Below are positions 15,083 to 24,990 of a stretch of DNA of 64,000 bases, piece by piece. Source of the DNA: Flavobacterium silvaticum (GTDB lineage: Bacteria > Bacteroidota > Bacteroidia > Flavobacteriales > Flavobacteriaceae); the NCBI RefSeq assembly GCF_012911565.1, contig NZ_JAAMPU010000108.1:494145-558144 (forward strand). The letters run 5' to 3'. A program made the translations under genes and the position numbers. The first letter of the stretch is position 1, and every line of letters starts with the position of its first letter. The notes under the pieces were generated by a model. The model had not been told where the DNA came from and ran no database searches. It saw only the letters and a program-made list of their open reading frames with translations.

Positions 15083-15955
15083 TTGGAGACAAATTCGAAT
15101 CACATAAAATTCAGTATCGTTATCCCGGCCTATAACGAGGAACAATTCCTGCCGTTGACCATTGACTCCCTTGTAAGCCAAACCGTTTTACCGCATGAAG
15201 TTATTGTTGTAAACGACAATTCTACCGATTCGACTTCCCAAATCGCGGCCACTTACGCACAAAGATATCCTTGGATAAAATTGCTCAATACGTCATCTGA
15301 TGCCGTGCATTTACCCGGAAGCAAGGTAATACGGGCTTTTCAAAAGGGTTTTGATGCACTTGAAAATAAGGATTTCGACATTATCGTGAAACTCGACGCC
15401 GATTTGATTCTTCCCGTTGATTATTTTGAAAAAATCATTGTCGTTTTTGAATCAGACGAGAAGATTGGCATGGCCGGCGGTTTTGCCTATATCGAAAAAA
15501 ACGGCGAATGGATTTTGGAAAACCTGACTGACAAAGACCACATTCGCGGCGCTTTCAAGGCATACCGCAAACAATGTTTCGACCAGATTGGCGGCTTGCG
15601 ACCGGCGATGGGCTGGGATACGGCAGATGAACTGCTGTGCAAATTCTACGGTTGGAAAGTAATCACGCTTCCCGAACTCAAAGTCAAACACCTCAAACCG
15701 ACAGGTGCGAATTACGACAAGGCCGCACGGTATAAACAAGGCGAGGCTTTTTACACTTTGGGTTACGGATTCTGGATCACGGCCATTGCGTCGGCGAAAT
15801 TGGCTATGCGGAAAAAGAAACCGCTGCTATTTTTGGATTACCTGAATGGTTTCCTAAAGGCAAAAGCTGAGAAAAAACAAATGCTTGTTACTAATGAACA
15901 GGCCAAATTCATCCGGAAATACCGCCTTGAAAAAATGAAGGAAAAAATTTTTTGA
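15083..15955 (+). CDS. Glycosyltransferase family 2
   Basis: 290 residues. The GT-A fold opens FSIVIPAYNEEQFLPLTIDS, carries a nucleotide-sugar binding Asp in VIVVNDNSTDST, and the DxD-type motif in IIVKLDADLILP; EKNGEWI and later GGLRPAMGWDTADELL fit the acceptor side. The sugar and acceptor are unknown; with the nearby deacetylase and acetyltransferase, synthesis of a surface glycan is likely. A stop codon lies directly before the TTG at 15083 and no ATG precedes the conserved fold, so TTG appears to be the start codon. No promoter element was seen on this strand. Confidence 0.87.
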   Translation: METNSNHIKFSIVIPAYNEEQFLPLTIDSLVSQTVLPHEVIVVNDNSTDSTSQIAATYAQRYPWIKLLNTSSDAVHLPGSKVIRAFQKGFDALENKDFDIIVKLDADLILPVDYFEKIIVVFESDEKIGMAGGFAYIEKNGEWILENLTDKDHIRGAFKAYRKQCFDQIGGLRPAMGWDTADELLCKFYGWKVITLPELKVKHLKPTGANYDKAARYKQGEAFYTLGYGFWITAIASAKLAMRKKKPLLFLDYLNGFLKAKAEKKQMLVTNEQAKFIRKYRLEKMKEKIF

Positions 15956-16062
15956 AGAATAGAGTATTTTATCGTCCCGCCCGTTCAAGGTAAGCTTTGT
16001 AACAACAACATTGATACATAGCCCGAGACGCGTCTGAACTGTAACCTCAAATCTTGGATCAA

Positions 16063-16089
16063 AAAAAACAGCGAGCCGAAACTCGCTGT
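16063..16089 (-). terminator. Terminator of the NAD(P)-binding protein gene
   Basis: 8-bp arms ACAGCGAG/CTCGCTGT (16068-16075 and 16082-16089) are followed on the minus strand by a run of eight T. It starts 7 bases after the stop of that gene and could also stop read-through from the glycosyltransferase gene. Confidence 0.8.
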
Positions 16090-16095
16090 AAAAAA

Positions 16096-16737
16096 CTATC
16101 GATTCCAAATAAATGGTGCCTTTCTAAGGTAATTTTCATCTGACAATTGTCGTATTAGAAACAAAGCCAGATTAAAGGCACTGATCGAATCGCCCAAACA
16201 ATCTTCAAGGCTGGCATCTATTTCAGTAACCTGATCCGTGAGTGCTATCAACGGAAGCCGCACCAAGGTCCAATCGACAGAACTTTGGCTTAAGACTTCA
16301 AATTCCTTTTGTTTGTCCAACGTGGTTTCAGGATAATTTTTCTTCATCCAATCTGTACCGGATTGCGTTTTCTGACTTTTTTTATCAAAAGGCGTATCAA
16401 CATTCAATCCCGTAATGACAATGTAACGATTGACTTCCAATTCATTCATTGCCTTGATTACATTACCCGTAGAGACACTGAAGATGGATTTTTCGCTATT
16501 CGGCTGACCTAATCCCAGCGTGCTTATTACGGCATGACAACCTTCGATGAGCTTTTTGACCGCAGAGTAATCATTGGCATTCCCTACGATGACTTTTACC
16601 GATTCGCCATTATTGTTGTATTGTTCCGGATTCCGGATAAGTAGTTTGAGTTGAAAGCCTTGTTTGAGTAATTCCTTTACAAGATATTTTCCGGCTTTAC
16701 CTGTGCCGCCAATTACGGCAATAGTATGTTTTTTCAT
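16096..16737 (-). CDS. NAD(P)-binding Rossmann-fold protein (NmrA/atypical SDR-like)
   Basis: 213 residues from ATG 16737. The nucleotide loop AVIGGTGKAGKYLVKELL is followed by LLIRNPEQY and VISTLGLGQPNSEKS, the pattern of atypical short-chain dehydrogenases of the NAD(P)H-binding (NmrA-like) group, which often sense redox state or reduce unknown substrates. There is no YxxxK catalytic pair at the usual place. The frame is open to 16854, but the extra residues are not family-like. A TATATTTG element at 16852-16859 would give a leader of about 110 bases. Confidence 0.82.
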   Translation of the reverse strand: MKKHTIAVIGGTGKAGKYLVKELLKQGFQLKLLIRNPEQYNNNGESVKVIVGNANDYSAVKKLIEGCHAVISTLGLGQPNSEKSIFSVSTGNVIKAMNELEVNRYIVITGLNVDTPFDKKSQKTQSGTDWMKKNYPETTLDKQKEFEVLSQSSVDWTLVRLPLIALTDQVTEIDASLEDCLGDSISAFNLALFLIRQLSDENYLRKAPFIWNR

Positions 16738-16851
16738 TATTCTATTTATATAATTAAAAATTGATGCCATTCGCCAAGAGCAGTGAATGACACTATTTCG
16801 CCTGAGTGTGGCAAAAAAATCTTTGTGTTTTATAAATAGATTTTGATAGGG

Positions 16852-16859
16852 CAAATATA
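16852..16859 (-). promoter_or_regulatory. Promoter -7 element of the NAD(P)-binding protein gene
   Basis: The minus strand reads TATATTTG, a full match to TAnnTTTG, 114 bases before the chosen ATG. The resulting long leader is AT-rich and unstructured to the eye. Confidence 0.5.
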
Positions 16860-16992
16860 AACTAACCGCAACATTTTTTTTTCGAAAATATGTAAGCCGT
16901 TTACCATAACCAGACTATTAAAATATGTCCGAACCAATCGAATATATTGACAAGCCCCACATTTATTCGTACTTTCGCCCTTATTCGCATTT

Positions 16993-17742
16993 ATGATTGT
17001 AGCCCGTTACCTGACCCAGATAGGAAAATATTTCCTGATGATCAAAGAAGTTTTCCGGAAGCCGACGAAGGCTTCGGTGATGCGCGGGCTGATTCTCAAA
17101 GAGATTGACGATTTGATAATCGGGTCACTTGGGATCGTGGCTTTCATATCTTTTTTCGTCGGTGGTGTTGTTTCGATACAAACGGCATTGAACCTGACGA
17201 ATCCATTGATTCCCAAATATCTTATCGGATTTGCGACACGACAATCGGTAATCCTTGAGTTTGCGCCGACTTTTATTTCGATCATCATGGCCGGTAAGGT
17301 TGGTTCTTTCATCACCTCGAGCATAGGAACCATGCGGGTTACGGAGCAAATCGACGCGCTCGAAGTAATGGGCGTGAATGCGCTCAATTACCTGGTTTTC
17401 CCAAAAATCGTCGCATTGATGCTGTATCCGTTTGTGATTATGCTGAGCATGTTCCTTGGTATTTTAGGCGGATGGATGGCCGGTGTTTACGGCGGTTTTG
17501 TAAGCAGTACCGAATTCATCCAGGGAATACAGACGGAATTTATCCCGTTCCACATTACATACGCTTTTATCAAGACCATCATCTTTGCGATTTTGTTGGC
17601 CACGATCCCGTCTTTCCACGGATTCTACATGAAAGGCGGCGCACTGGAAGTGGGTAAAGCGAGTACGACATCGTTTGTTTGGACTTCAGTTGCCATCATT
17701 CTCTCGAACTATATCTTAACCCAATTACTTTTGAGCAAATGA
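16993..17742 (+). CDS. MlaE-type ABC transporter permease
   Basis: 249 residues with five or six membrane segments and the MlaE family core: GGVVSIQTALNL, a conserved Glu in VILEFAPTFISIIMAGKVGS, and GTMRVTEQIDALEVMGVNAL. MlaE permeases work with an MlaF ATPase and an MCE (MlaD) lipid carrier to move phospholipids between the inner and outer membranes. The ATPase is encoded directly downstream with an ATGA overlap; no MCE gene is present in this window. A weak promoter (TACTTTCG, 16970-16977) precedes it. Confidence 0.93.
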   Translation: MIVARYLTQIGKYFLMIKEVFRKPTKASVMRGLILKEIDDLIIGSLGIVAFISFFVGGVVSIQTALNLTNPLIPKYLIGFATRQSVILEFAPTFISIIMAGKVGSFITSSIGTMRVTEQIDALEVMGVNALNYLVFPKIVALMLYPFVIMLSMFLGILGGWMAGVYGGFVSSTEFIQGIQTEFIPFHITYAFIKTIIFAILLATIPSFHGFYMKGGALEVGKASTTSFVWTSVAIILSNYILTQLLLSK

Positions 17743-18524
17743 TCGAAGTCAAAGAGCTTGTAAAATCGTTTGGTGATGTTACCGTCCTAAAAGGCATAAC
17801 GACAACTTTTGAGACCGGAAAAACGAACCTCATCATTGGTCAGAGCGGATCTGGAAAAACCGTTTTGCTTAAAAGCCTGTTGGGAATACATAAGCCCGAT
17901 TCAGGAAAAATACTCTATGACGGCCGGGCCTATTGGGATTTGAACGAAGATGAAAAACGAGACCTGCGGACAGAAATTGGGATGGTATTCCAGGGAAGTG
18001 CCTTGTTCGACAGCATGACCGTTGCCCAGAATGTAGCTTTCCCACTTCGGATGTTCAGTACCAAAACCCAAGGAGAAATCAAAGACCGCGTAGACCAGGT
18101 ATTGCAGCGTGTAAACCTTATCGATGCACATAAAAAAATGCCGTCTGAAATATCGGGAGGTATGCAAAAGCGGGTTGCGATTGCGCGCGCGATTGTGAAT
18201 AATCCAAAGTATCTGTTTTGTGACGAACCGAACTCAGGGCTCGATCCAAAAACGTCTACCGTGATCGACAACCTGATCCAGGAAATCACAAAAGAATACA
18301 ACATCACAACCGTCATCAACACACATGACATGAACTCGGTGATGGAAATTGGCGAGAAAATCGTATTTCTCAAAGAGGGAGTGCTTGCTTGGGAAGGAAC
18401 CAAAAAAGAAATCTTCAAGACCGATAACGAAGCCATCGTAGACTTTGTTTATTCTTCAAATCTATTCAAGAAGGTCCGCAAAGCCCAACGTCGCGAAGAC
18501 AAAGACGCCGATGCCGAACTTTAA
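17739..18524 (+). CDS. MlaF-type ABC transporter ATP-binding protein
   Basis: 261 residues from ATG 17739, which overlaps the permease stop by four bases. Walker A is IIGQSGSGKTVLL (about residues 33-45), the signature motif EISGGMQKRVAIARAI, and Walker B KYLFCDEPNSGLDPKT; the switch His lies in VINTHDMNSV. It is the energy-supplying partner of the permease, and MlaF-type ATPases keep the same NSGLDP variant of the D-loop. The frame is open further upstream inside the permease, but the overlap and family N-terminus (MIEVKELVKSFGDVTVLKGI) favour this start. Confidence 0.94.
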   Translation: MIEVKELVKSFGDVTVLKGITTTFETGKTNLIIGQSGSGKTVLLKSLLGIHKPDSGKILYDGRAYWDLNEDEKRDLRTEIGMVFQGSALFDSMTVAQNVAFPLRMFSTKTQGEIKDRVDQVLQRVNLIDAHKKMPSEISGGMQKRVAIARAIVNNPKYLFCDEPNSGLDPKTSTVIDNLIQEITKEYNITTVINTHDMNSVMEIGEKIVFLKEGVLAWEGTKKEIFKTDNEAIVDFVYSSNLFKKVRKAQRREDKDADAEL

Positions 18525-21500
18525 TCGTGAAGCAAGTACACCCAACCGGTTTTAGGTTCCGCATTGACTGGTTTCACCAAATAATAATAGGTTGCGCTTG
18601 GCAGTAAATTCCCATTGTAATCCTGGCCGTGCCATTGGTCGACGTATTGTGATTTCCCGTAAACCGTAACACCGTATCTGTTAAATATTTTTACTTCCTG
18701 TATTTCTCCCAAACCGCTAAGGTCGAACGAATCGTTGTTTCCGTCATTGTTGGGTGAAACACCTTTTGGAATATCGCAAGTGGTTCCGCCAACCTCAACC
18801 TGTAACAATCTTTCGCAACCTTCGGGCGTGGTCAATGAAACGTGGTACATTCCATTTTCAAGTCCGGTGATGTCGACAGGATTTTGGGCCGACGAAAAAT
18901 TATCGGGGCCATTCCATGAAAGGGTCAAAGCCGACACGTCTGTTTGAGCAGAATCACCTGAAAGTACTTGCAACATGAATCGGCCCTCGATACAATCGGA
19001 AAACGCAACATATGTCGGAAAAGGATTTATGTTGATTTCCAAAGTCGACATACCAGATTCACAATCGCCATTGCTGACCATTACCGTGTAATTGCCATTG
19101 TCTGCAACCGACGGATTTTGAATGACAGGGTTTTGTTCAGATGATGTAAAACCATTCGGGCCTGTCCACGAATAGGTAACATCCGGAATTGTAGTTGCCA
19201 ACAAATTAAGTGCGCTTTGTTCACACGGAATCTGTTCTATAAAGGCAACCGGTGTTTCAGGGATTTGCTTCAGGTTCAAATCAATTACGGCTTCATCAAA
19301 AACACCACAAAACCCTTCGACAGTGTATTTGAACTGATAATTCCCGGCAGACAATCCAGCCGTATCCCAAAGTGCGCCGTTGAGTGAACCGCTTGATGTG
19401 GTTTCCGTCCAGATTCCGTATGTGTCATACGAACCTGACAATAAACCTGAAAGATCGACGATACCTTGAGCGCAAAGATTTGCTGTAGTATCATTTCCAG
19501 CCTGAGGATTTTGCTGGGCTGAAGAAATGGTAAAATCCAACGTACGGTCTATGCAGGAATTGGTGAACGGATATTCGATGCGTACATGATAGATTCCGGA
19601 ATCGGCCGCTGCGTTAAAAGATGAAAAATTAAGGTTGTTCGACGTACTTAAAATATTTGACACATCGTCGCCTTTCCACCAGCTGTAATCCAGGAAATCA
19701 AACAAGGACATAGTGAGGCTGCCGGGTTGTCCGTCGCATAATTGGACAGGGGAAACGGTAAGCTCTACAGGAACCGTAACATCAAAAAGCCTATTTAAGA
19801 TGTTACCACAATTATCCTGTACCTGAAAATTATAAATGGCCGGTTCTAAACCGGCAAACATCGCTGAGTTCTGGTCGGGAATGGAAAATGGCTGTCCATT
19901 TTTTTCCGTAATCCGATATGTTAATGGTTGAACACCGTTGGCTACAAGTACAACATCAGTAATTGAAGATTCGCATGCGAATGCAAAAACATCGTCAATA
20001 TGAGGCTGTTGGTTATATGTGAAATTGTATATTTCGCGTACACAAAACAAATCTTCGGAAGGAACAGGTGAAACGATATGAAATGTCAATAACACGCGAA
20101 ATGTACCGCTAAAGGCCAAATTTGGGTTCATGATGTCATTATAAACCATAAGTGCGTTGGTTGTGGTTATGTTTCCCGGCGCAGCATTTCCCGTAAGAGG
20201 ATGACCCCATAATCCCGTTACTGGGTTATACTTCTGCAACCAGTAATTAGGAAGCCAGGCATTGTATAAATCGTAGTACAAGGACAGGCCGAACGAATTA
20301 CAGCCTTCGAGCACAGAGATGTTGTTGTTCGTCACAATCAATGGTGGGAGGTATACATCTACCTGCTTCTGGCGACCACAGGAATCCACAAGGCTAAATG
20401 TATAATCGCCTATTGGATATCCATTGGCCCGGAACACTCCCTGAAAAATAGACGAAGATACGTTATGGGGCAGGCTAAATGGATATAATGGAGGCGCACT
20501 GATTACATTCACGCTGACTAATTCCGAAACGCCATCCATTGTGATTATACCTAAAGATGCTTCATCGTCGGCACAACCCGGGAGCACATCCACCGCGACT
20601 ATCATTTCTGAAGGGTTCTGGGAAACAGAGATATTTGAAACCGCAACATGGCCGCAGGCATCTGTTACCTGAACCTGGTAATTTCCTGCGGGAACCGGGT
20701 TTGAATCTGATCCGTAAAAAGCCGGTGCCGCAAAAGGTCCCGGATGGGACGGATTAAAATTTACCGGATTGAATCCAGATGGAGCCGAAATGAAACTTAT
20801 CGTCATTGGATAGTATCCGTACACAATGTCAATTTTCAATTTTTTGTTATTACATGATGCATTTAACGCCAAAAGAGAAATTTCAAAGCTTTCGTTAATG
20901 AAAAACTGACCGCTCGTAAAGACATTTCCACAATTATCCGTAATTTTCATCTGGTACGAATATATCTGATTATTGAAGAAAGGTATATCCTGGCCTATTG
21001 AGCCTTGATCAGGATTTCCCGACGATAGTACCTCATTTATAATAATAGGCGCTCCGGCTGGTGGAAATACGGTATATTGAATCGATAGCGGATAGGCAAT
21101 CGTACTACCTGTTGGCACTAAAAGGACATTGTTGACATGAACTTCATTACAACCGGGCAAGTTTGGATTTACACCATATTCCGAAAAAGTGAAATTAGCA
21201 TTCAATGCTCCTATTGTAAAATTCTGAACCACACCTTCGCCACAATTGTCAAAAACACGAACCTGATAATTTCCCGAAGGCAGGTTATCAAAAATATTTG
21301 ACGATTGTAAAGGCCGAATTGCAGGACCTGCAAAGATTTCATAAGTCGTCGCGTTCCCACTCACAATATTTACCGTCAGTTTTCCATCGTTACCACAAAC
21401 TGTTTTTTTTATGGTAAGTGAATAAGTCAGAGGGGAAACTTGATATGAAATACTTACATCTTGCTGCTGCGCATTACTCTCATTGCCCAAAGACTGGGTT

Positions 21501-21778
21501 GCAATCACACGATAATTCCCTGCAACAAGGCCTCCCAGCGTTTGTAAACTCTGGGTAGCTATGGGCGAAATAATATCCGGCAAATGATAAATGGTGTAGA
21601 CTATCGTTGCACCAGAAGTCGTATTCTGGGTTGTGAAAGATAGTGATCCGTTTCCCGGACAAGTTTCCGGAGCAGTCGTTACACTGAGGCTGAATGCTGA
21701 GAGCTGAGCGGATACTTTTGCGGAAAAAACAACAAATAATAGGACCAGAACAATCTGGAAGAAAGTATTTTTTTTCAT
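18521..21778 (-). CDS. Large secreted adhesin-like protein with type B (gliding motility-associated) C-terminal domain
   Basis: 1085 residues from ATG 21778, opening on a signal peptide (MKKNTFFQIVLVLLFVVFSA). The body is made of beta-rich repeats with paired Cys and motifs such as GNYQVRVFDNCG and GNYQVQVTDACGHV, followed by an Ig-like stretch (YSWTGPNGFTSSEQNP). The end, from GVSPNNDGNNDSFDLSGLGE to VYLLHD, is the CHU_C type B sorting domain of T9SS. It is a tandem paralogue of the protein encoded at 21789-24977, with the same module order and nearly the same DNA over the last 150 bases. Likely a surface protein in attachment or gliding; no enzyme motif is seen. Its stop overlaps that of mlaF. 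Confidence 0.88.
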   Translation of the reverse strand: MKKNTFFQIVLVLLFVVFSAKVSAQLSAFSLSVTTAPETCPGNGSLSFTTQNTTSGATIVYTIYHLPDIISPIATQSLQTLGGLVAGNYRVIATQSLGNESNAQQQDVSISYQVSPLTYSLTIKKTVCGNDGKLTVNIVSGNATTYEIFAGPAIRPLQSSNIFDNLPSGNYQVRVFDNCGEGVVQNFTIGALNANFTFSEYGVNPNLPGCNEVHVNNVLLVPTGSTIAYPLSIQYTVFPPAGAPIIINEVLSSGNPDQGSIGQDIPFFNNQIYSYQMKITDNCGNVFTSGQFFINESFEISLLALNASCNNKKLKIDIVYGYYPMTISFISAPSGFNPVNFNPSHPGPFAAPAFYGSDSNPVPAGNYQVQVTDACGHVAVSNISVSQNPSEMIVAVDVLPGCADDEASLGIITMDGVSELVSVNVISAPPLYPFSLPHNVSSSIFQGVFRANGYPIGDYTFSLVDSCGRQKQVDVYLPPLIVTNNNISVLEGCNSFGLSLYYDLYNAWLPNYWLQKYNPVTGLWGHPLTGNAAPGNITTTNALMVYNDIMNPNLAFSGTFRVLLTFHIVSPVPSEDLFCVREIYNFTYNQQPHIDDVFAFACESSITDVVLVANGVQPLTYRITEKNGQPFSIPDQNSAMFAGLEPAIYNFQVQDNCGNILNRLFDVTVPVELTVSPVQLCDGQPGSLTMSLFDFLDYSWWKGDDVSNILSTSNNLNFSSFNAAADSGIYHVRIEYPFTNSCIDRTLDFTISSAQQNPQAGNDTTANLCAQGIVDLSGLLSGSYDTYGIWTETTSSGSLNGALWDTAGLSAGNYQFKYTVEGFCGVFDEAVIDLNLKQIPETPVAFIEQIPCEQSALNLLATTIPDVTYSWTGPNGFTSSEQNPVIQNPSVADNGNYTVMVSNGDCESGMSTLEININPFPTYVAFSDCIEGRFMLQVLSGDSAQTDVSALTLSWNGPDNFSSAQNPVDITGLENGMYHVSLTTPEGCERLLQVEVGGTTCDIPKGVSPNNDGNNDSFDLSGLGEIQEVKIFNRYGVTVYGKSQYVDQWHGQDYNGNLLPSATYYYLVKPVNAEPKTGWVYLLHD

Positions 21779-21788
21779 GTAGTTCAGT

Positions 21789-24700
21789 TTACGGATGAAG
21801 CAAATACACCCAACCTGTCTTTGGCTCCCCACTAGCCAGAGTAATCAAATAGAAATAGGTTGCGCTCGGAAGTAAATTACCATTGTAATCCTGGCCGTGC
21901 CACTGATCTACGTATTGGGCTTGTTCATAAACCGTCATTCCATAGCGGTTAAAAATTTTTACCCGTTCGATTTCACCGAATCCGCTTAAGTCAAAGTTGT
22001 CGTTATCACCGTCGTCATTTGGACTGATTCCGGCAGAGATACGACACAAGGTAGTTGCTATGTGCTGTGTCGCTTCGGTAGAACAACCTTGCGGATTGGT
22101 TCCTGTAACGGTGTAGTCTCCAGGTAGATTTCCGGTAATGTCGATACTTTCTCCATTTGCCGAAAAGCCATCGGGGCCAATCCAGTGGAATTCCATTGCA
22201 TCTGCCGAAGCCGATTCCACATCGAGTATCATCCGATCCTGTCTGCAACCAAATGAAATTGAAAGCTCCGGAAGCGCAGCCACATTTGCGTTGACCGTAG
22301 CAATTTCTGATGGGCAAGCCCCTATGAAAGCCTGCACGCTATATATTCCACTGTTGGCTACCGTTGCATTTTCTATGGTCGGATTTTGTTCTGACGACGT
22401 GAATCCCAACGGGCCATTCCATTCATATGTAGCTCCAGGAATTGCGGCCACATTCAGCTCTATGTTTCCATTTTCACAGGTCTGGATTGAAGCGACCAAC
22501 TGTGGAACTGGTGGCGCGGGCAAAATATGGATGATGATGTCGGCTTCATCTGTCGGGCCGCAATCATTGCTTACAGAATACCGAAAGGTGTAATTGCCGG
22601 TTGCAGCCGTACCGGAATTCCAGACGTTGTCATCAAGGGTTATGTTCGGCGTGATTGCACTCCAGTTTCCACCATTTTGAAAATCTCCTGATAAATACGA
22701 ATTTAAATCAATTGAATCAGGCGCATCACAAAAACTCTGTTCAGTATCACCACCCGCAAATGGCACAAGAGTAATATGTTCAAAAGTGTATTCGAGTGTA
22801 ATATCAAGACAGGAATTTGGAGCAGACGCCGTGATATGAACGTAATACGTCCCTAAGTTATCCGCTGAATAGCTTGGAAATTCAAGTGTTGCCGTATTTG
22901 AAAGTTCCTGACCTGACCCTTCTTTGTGCCACGAATAATTCAGGAATGAAAACGATGGAACCGTAATTTGAGCCATTTGGTTTTCACAAAGCCCCTCACC
23001 GCCTATCGTCAGCGGATACGGATCACTGATGTCATATAATTGGTTGACGATATTATGGCAGACGTCTTCCACCTGAAAATTGTAAATCCCCGGGGCAAGG
23101 CCGGTAAAATACCCGGAGTTGCCATTATCTACCAGCATCGGGCTTCCGTCAAAACTGGTTATCCTGTAGGTAAGCGGTTCCATTCCGACAGCCTCTACAA
23201 TCACATCATTCAGATTGGAACTACACGAAAAACTGTAAACATTCCGGATATCCGGAACGCCAAAAAAATCAAATTCAAATATGGTATTGAGGCAGTTGCG
23301 TTCAACAGGATCCGTAGAAAACATAACTCTGTAAGAAACGACCCTAAAATGCCCTGAAGGAAATACCAAATTATAATTAATACTAGTATTCGTAAGCTGA
23401 AATCCCGTTGCCGCTGTTATTGCGGTTCCGGGAACGTACGCAGCTCCGCTTGCCGGATGACCCCATTCCTGTGTAACCGCGTCATATCTTTGCAGCCAGA
23501 AGGTAATGGGACTGGTATTATTGTCTGAATATTGCAAATTAATGTCAAAGGAACCGCAATGCGGGATGACCGAGGAATTGTCTGAGACGGTCAACCCTTC
23601 AATAGTTATGGGAAGATCAAACTCACTTTCGCACAAATCTGTAACATGAAACATATAGCTCCCGGTGACAAGGCCGGCGACCCGGAGCGTCTCGTTATTC
23701 AGCAACGCAGTCATATCAATAGGATAATCGGACGCATATTCAGCTGGTCCGCTTGCGAGTTCGATATGGATAATGCCCGAAGTTCCTCCTACAAAAAGCG
23801 ATGCATATCCAGGTCCGCATCCACGCTGTACAGAATACACCGGAGGAGCTGAATTTATAGGCCCTACATCCAAATGTAATTCCTGCCATATACCACATTC
23901 GTTTTGGGCCATTACGGTGTATTGTCCGTAAGGCAACATTCCCATATAAAAGGTATGCGACGGGAATTCAGAAAGGGCATACGGCAAATCATGGTCATAA
24001 GCATCCGGCGCCTCCGTTACGATAGCCTGAAGCGCCATCAGGACACTTGCCGTGGTACCTTCACACGAAATATCAGGAGCAATCAACGCCGTTGTCCCAC
24101 TTATGGTGACAGAAAATGTCTGCGAGAACGTATGCCCGCAACTGTCTGAAGCCGAAATAGTATACGAATAAGTCTGGCCAACATCAAGCAACACATTTTC
24201 TGACAGCACCAATGAAAACATATCTTGCTGGGCATCGGAAATGGAATTCTGGACAACAGTTCCATTGGGAAGCGTGATGGTATATTCAATATCTATGGGA
24301 TAATTGAGGTTAGAATTCGCGGCGATGCTTTGATTGATGGTCGAGGTATCACAATCTACAGATTCAACCTCAGGCGTAACCAATAAACTGAATGATGATG
24401 GCTGGGGGAAAAAAGTGTAGGTTTGGACAACAGCTTCTCCGCACACATCGGTTACACGAACAGTATACGTGCCGCCAGTAAGTCCGGAAAGCTCATTGGA
24501 CGCTTGTTGCGGTAATATCTGAGGCCCGGAAATGATTTCATAAAACTCCGGATTTCCGGTAAGTGCGTGAACTATGATGGTTCCTGTTTCGCCGCATCCG
24601 TCACTTCTATTGGTGAGGCTGTAGGACAACAGTTCAATTTGATTTTCAACCTCAAAATCAACCTGTTGGGTCGACGATTGTCCGTTTAAGGATTGGGTAG

Positions 24701-24977
24701 CGAATACGGTGTAACTTCCCGCTTCAAGGCCACAAAAAGAAGCCGATGAAGTTGTGGTGAGTGGATTTGACAAATCCGGCAATTCATAGACCGAATATAA
24801 AACTGTTGCTCCAGTAACGGTTCCGGAAACAGTAAAATTGACACAAGCGTTACCTGAACAGGTTTCGTTGGTATGAGTTGCTGTAAAAGTAAAAGCTGGC
24901 AATTGTGCCTTTACCGATAATGAAAAAAACATAAAAACGAAAAGTAATGACTGCAATCCGGTAATTTTCGTCTTCAT
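21789..24977 (-). CDS. Large secreted adhesin-like protein with type B C-terminal domain, tandem paralogue
   Basis: 1062 residues from ATG 24977, with a signal peptide (MKTKITGLQSLLFVFMFFSL). The module order matches the next gene: repeated Cys-paired beta domains (GGTYTVRVTDVCG, GSYMFHVTDLCE), a region YSWHKEGSGQELSNT, an Ig-like stretch with YEWNGPLGFTSSEQNP, and a CHU_C type B sorting domain (GISPNDDGDNDNFDLSGFGE to VYLLHP). T9SS should place it on the cell surface. Ten bases separate it from its paralogue, and 13 from manC upstream, so it probably belongs to one transcription unit with them. Exact ligand unknown. Confidence 0.88.
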   Translation of the reverse strand: MKTKITGLQSLLFVFMFFSLSVKAQLPAFTFTATHTNETCSGNACVNFTVSGTVTGATVLYSVYELPDLSNPLTTTSSASFCGLEAGSYTVFATQSLNGQSSTQQVDFEVENQIELLSYSLTNRSDGCGETGTIIVHALTGNPEFYEIISGPQILPQQASNELSGLTGGTYTVRVTDVCGEAVVQTYTFFPQPSSFSLLVTPEVESVDCDTSTINQSIAANSNLNYPIDIEYTITLPNGTVVQNSISDAQQDMFSLVLSENVLLDVGQTYSYTISASDSCGHTFSQTFSVTISGTTALIAPDISCEGTTASVLMALQAIVTEAPDAYDHDLPYALSEFPSHTFYMGMLPYGQYTVMAQNECGIWQELHLDVGPINSAPPVYSVQRGCGPGYASLFVGGTSGIIHIELASGPAEYASDYPIDMTALLNNETLRVAGLVTGSYMFHVTDLCESEFDLPITIEGLTVSDNSSVIPHCGSFDINLQYSDNNTSPITFWLQRYDAVTQEWGHPASGAAYVPGTAITAATGFQLTNTSINYNLVFPSGHFRVVSYRVMFSTDPVERNCLNTIFEFDFFGVPDIRNVYSFSCSSNLNDVIVEAVGMEPLTYRITSFDGSPMLVDNGNSGYFTGLAPGIYNFQVEDVCHNIVNQLYDISDPYPLTIGGEGLCENQMAQITVPSFSFLNYSWHKEGSGQELSNTATLEFPSYSADNLGTYYVHITASAPNSCLDITLEYTFEHITLVPFAGGDTEQSFCDAPDSIDLNSYLSGDFQNGGNWSAITPNITLDDNVWNSGTAATGNYTFRYSVSNDCGPTDEADIIIHILPAPPVPQLVASIQTCENGNIELNVAAIPGATYEWNGPLGFTSSEQNPTIENATVANSGIYSVQAFIGACPSEIATVNANVAALPELSISFGCRQDRMILDVESASADAMEFHWIGPDGFSANGESIDITGNLPGDYTVTGTNPQGCSTEATQHIATTLCRISAGISPNDDGDNDNFDLSGFGEIERVKIFNRYGMTVYEQAQYVDQWHGQDYNGNLLPSATYFYLITLASGEPKTGWVYLLHP

Positions 24978-24990
24978 GCTTTGGCTGTTT

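Noticed and set aside
22138..22593. Open frame of 151 codons on the plus strand within the adhesin gene
   Set aside because: Antisense to a well-supported T9SS protein; the product has no recognisable features.
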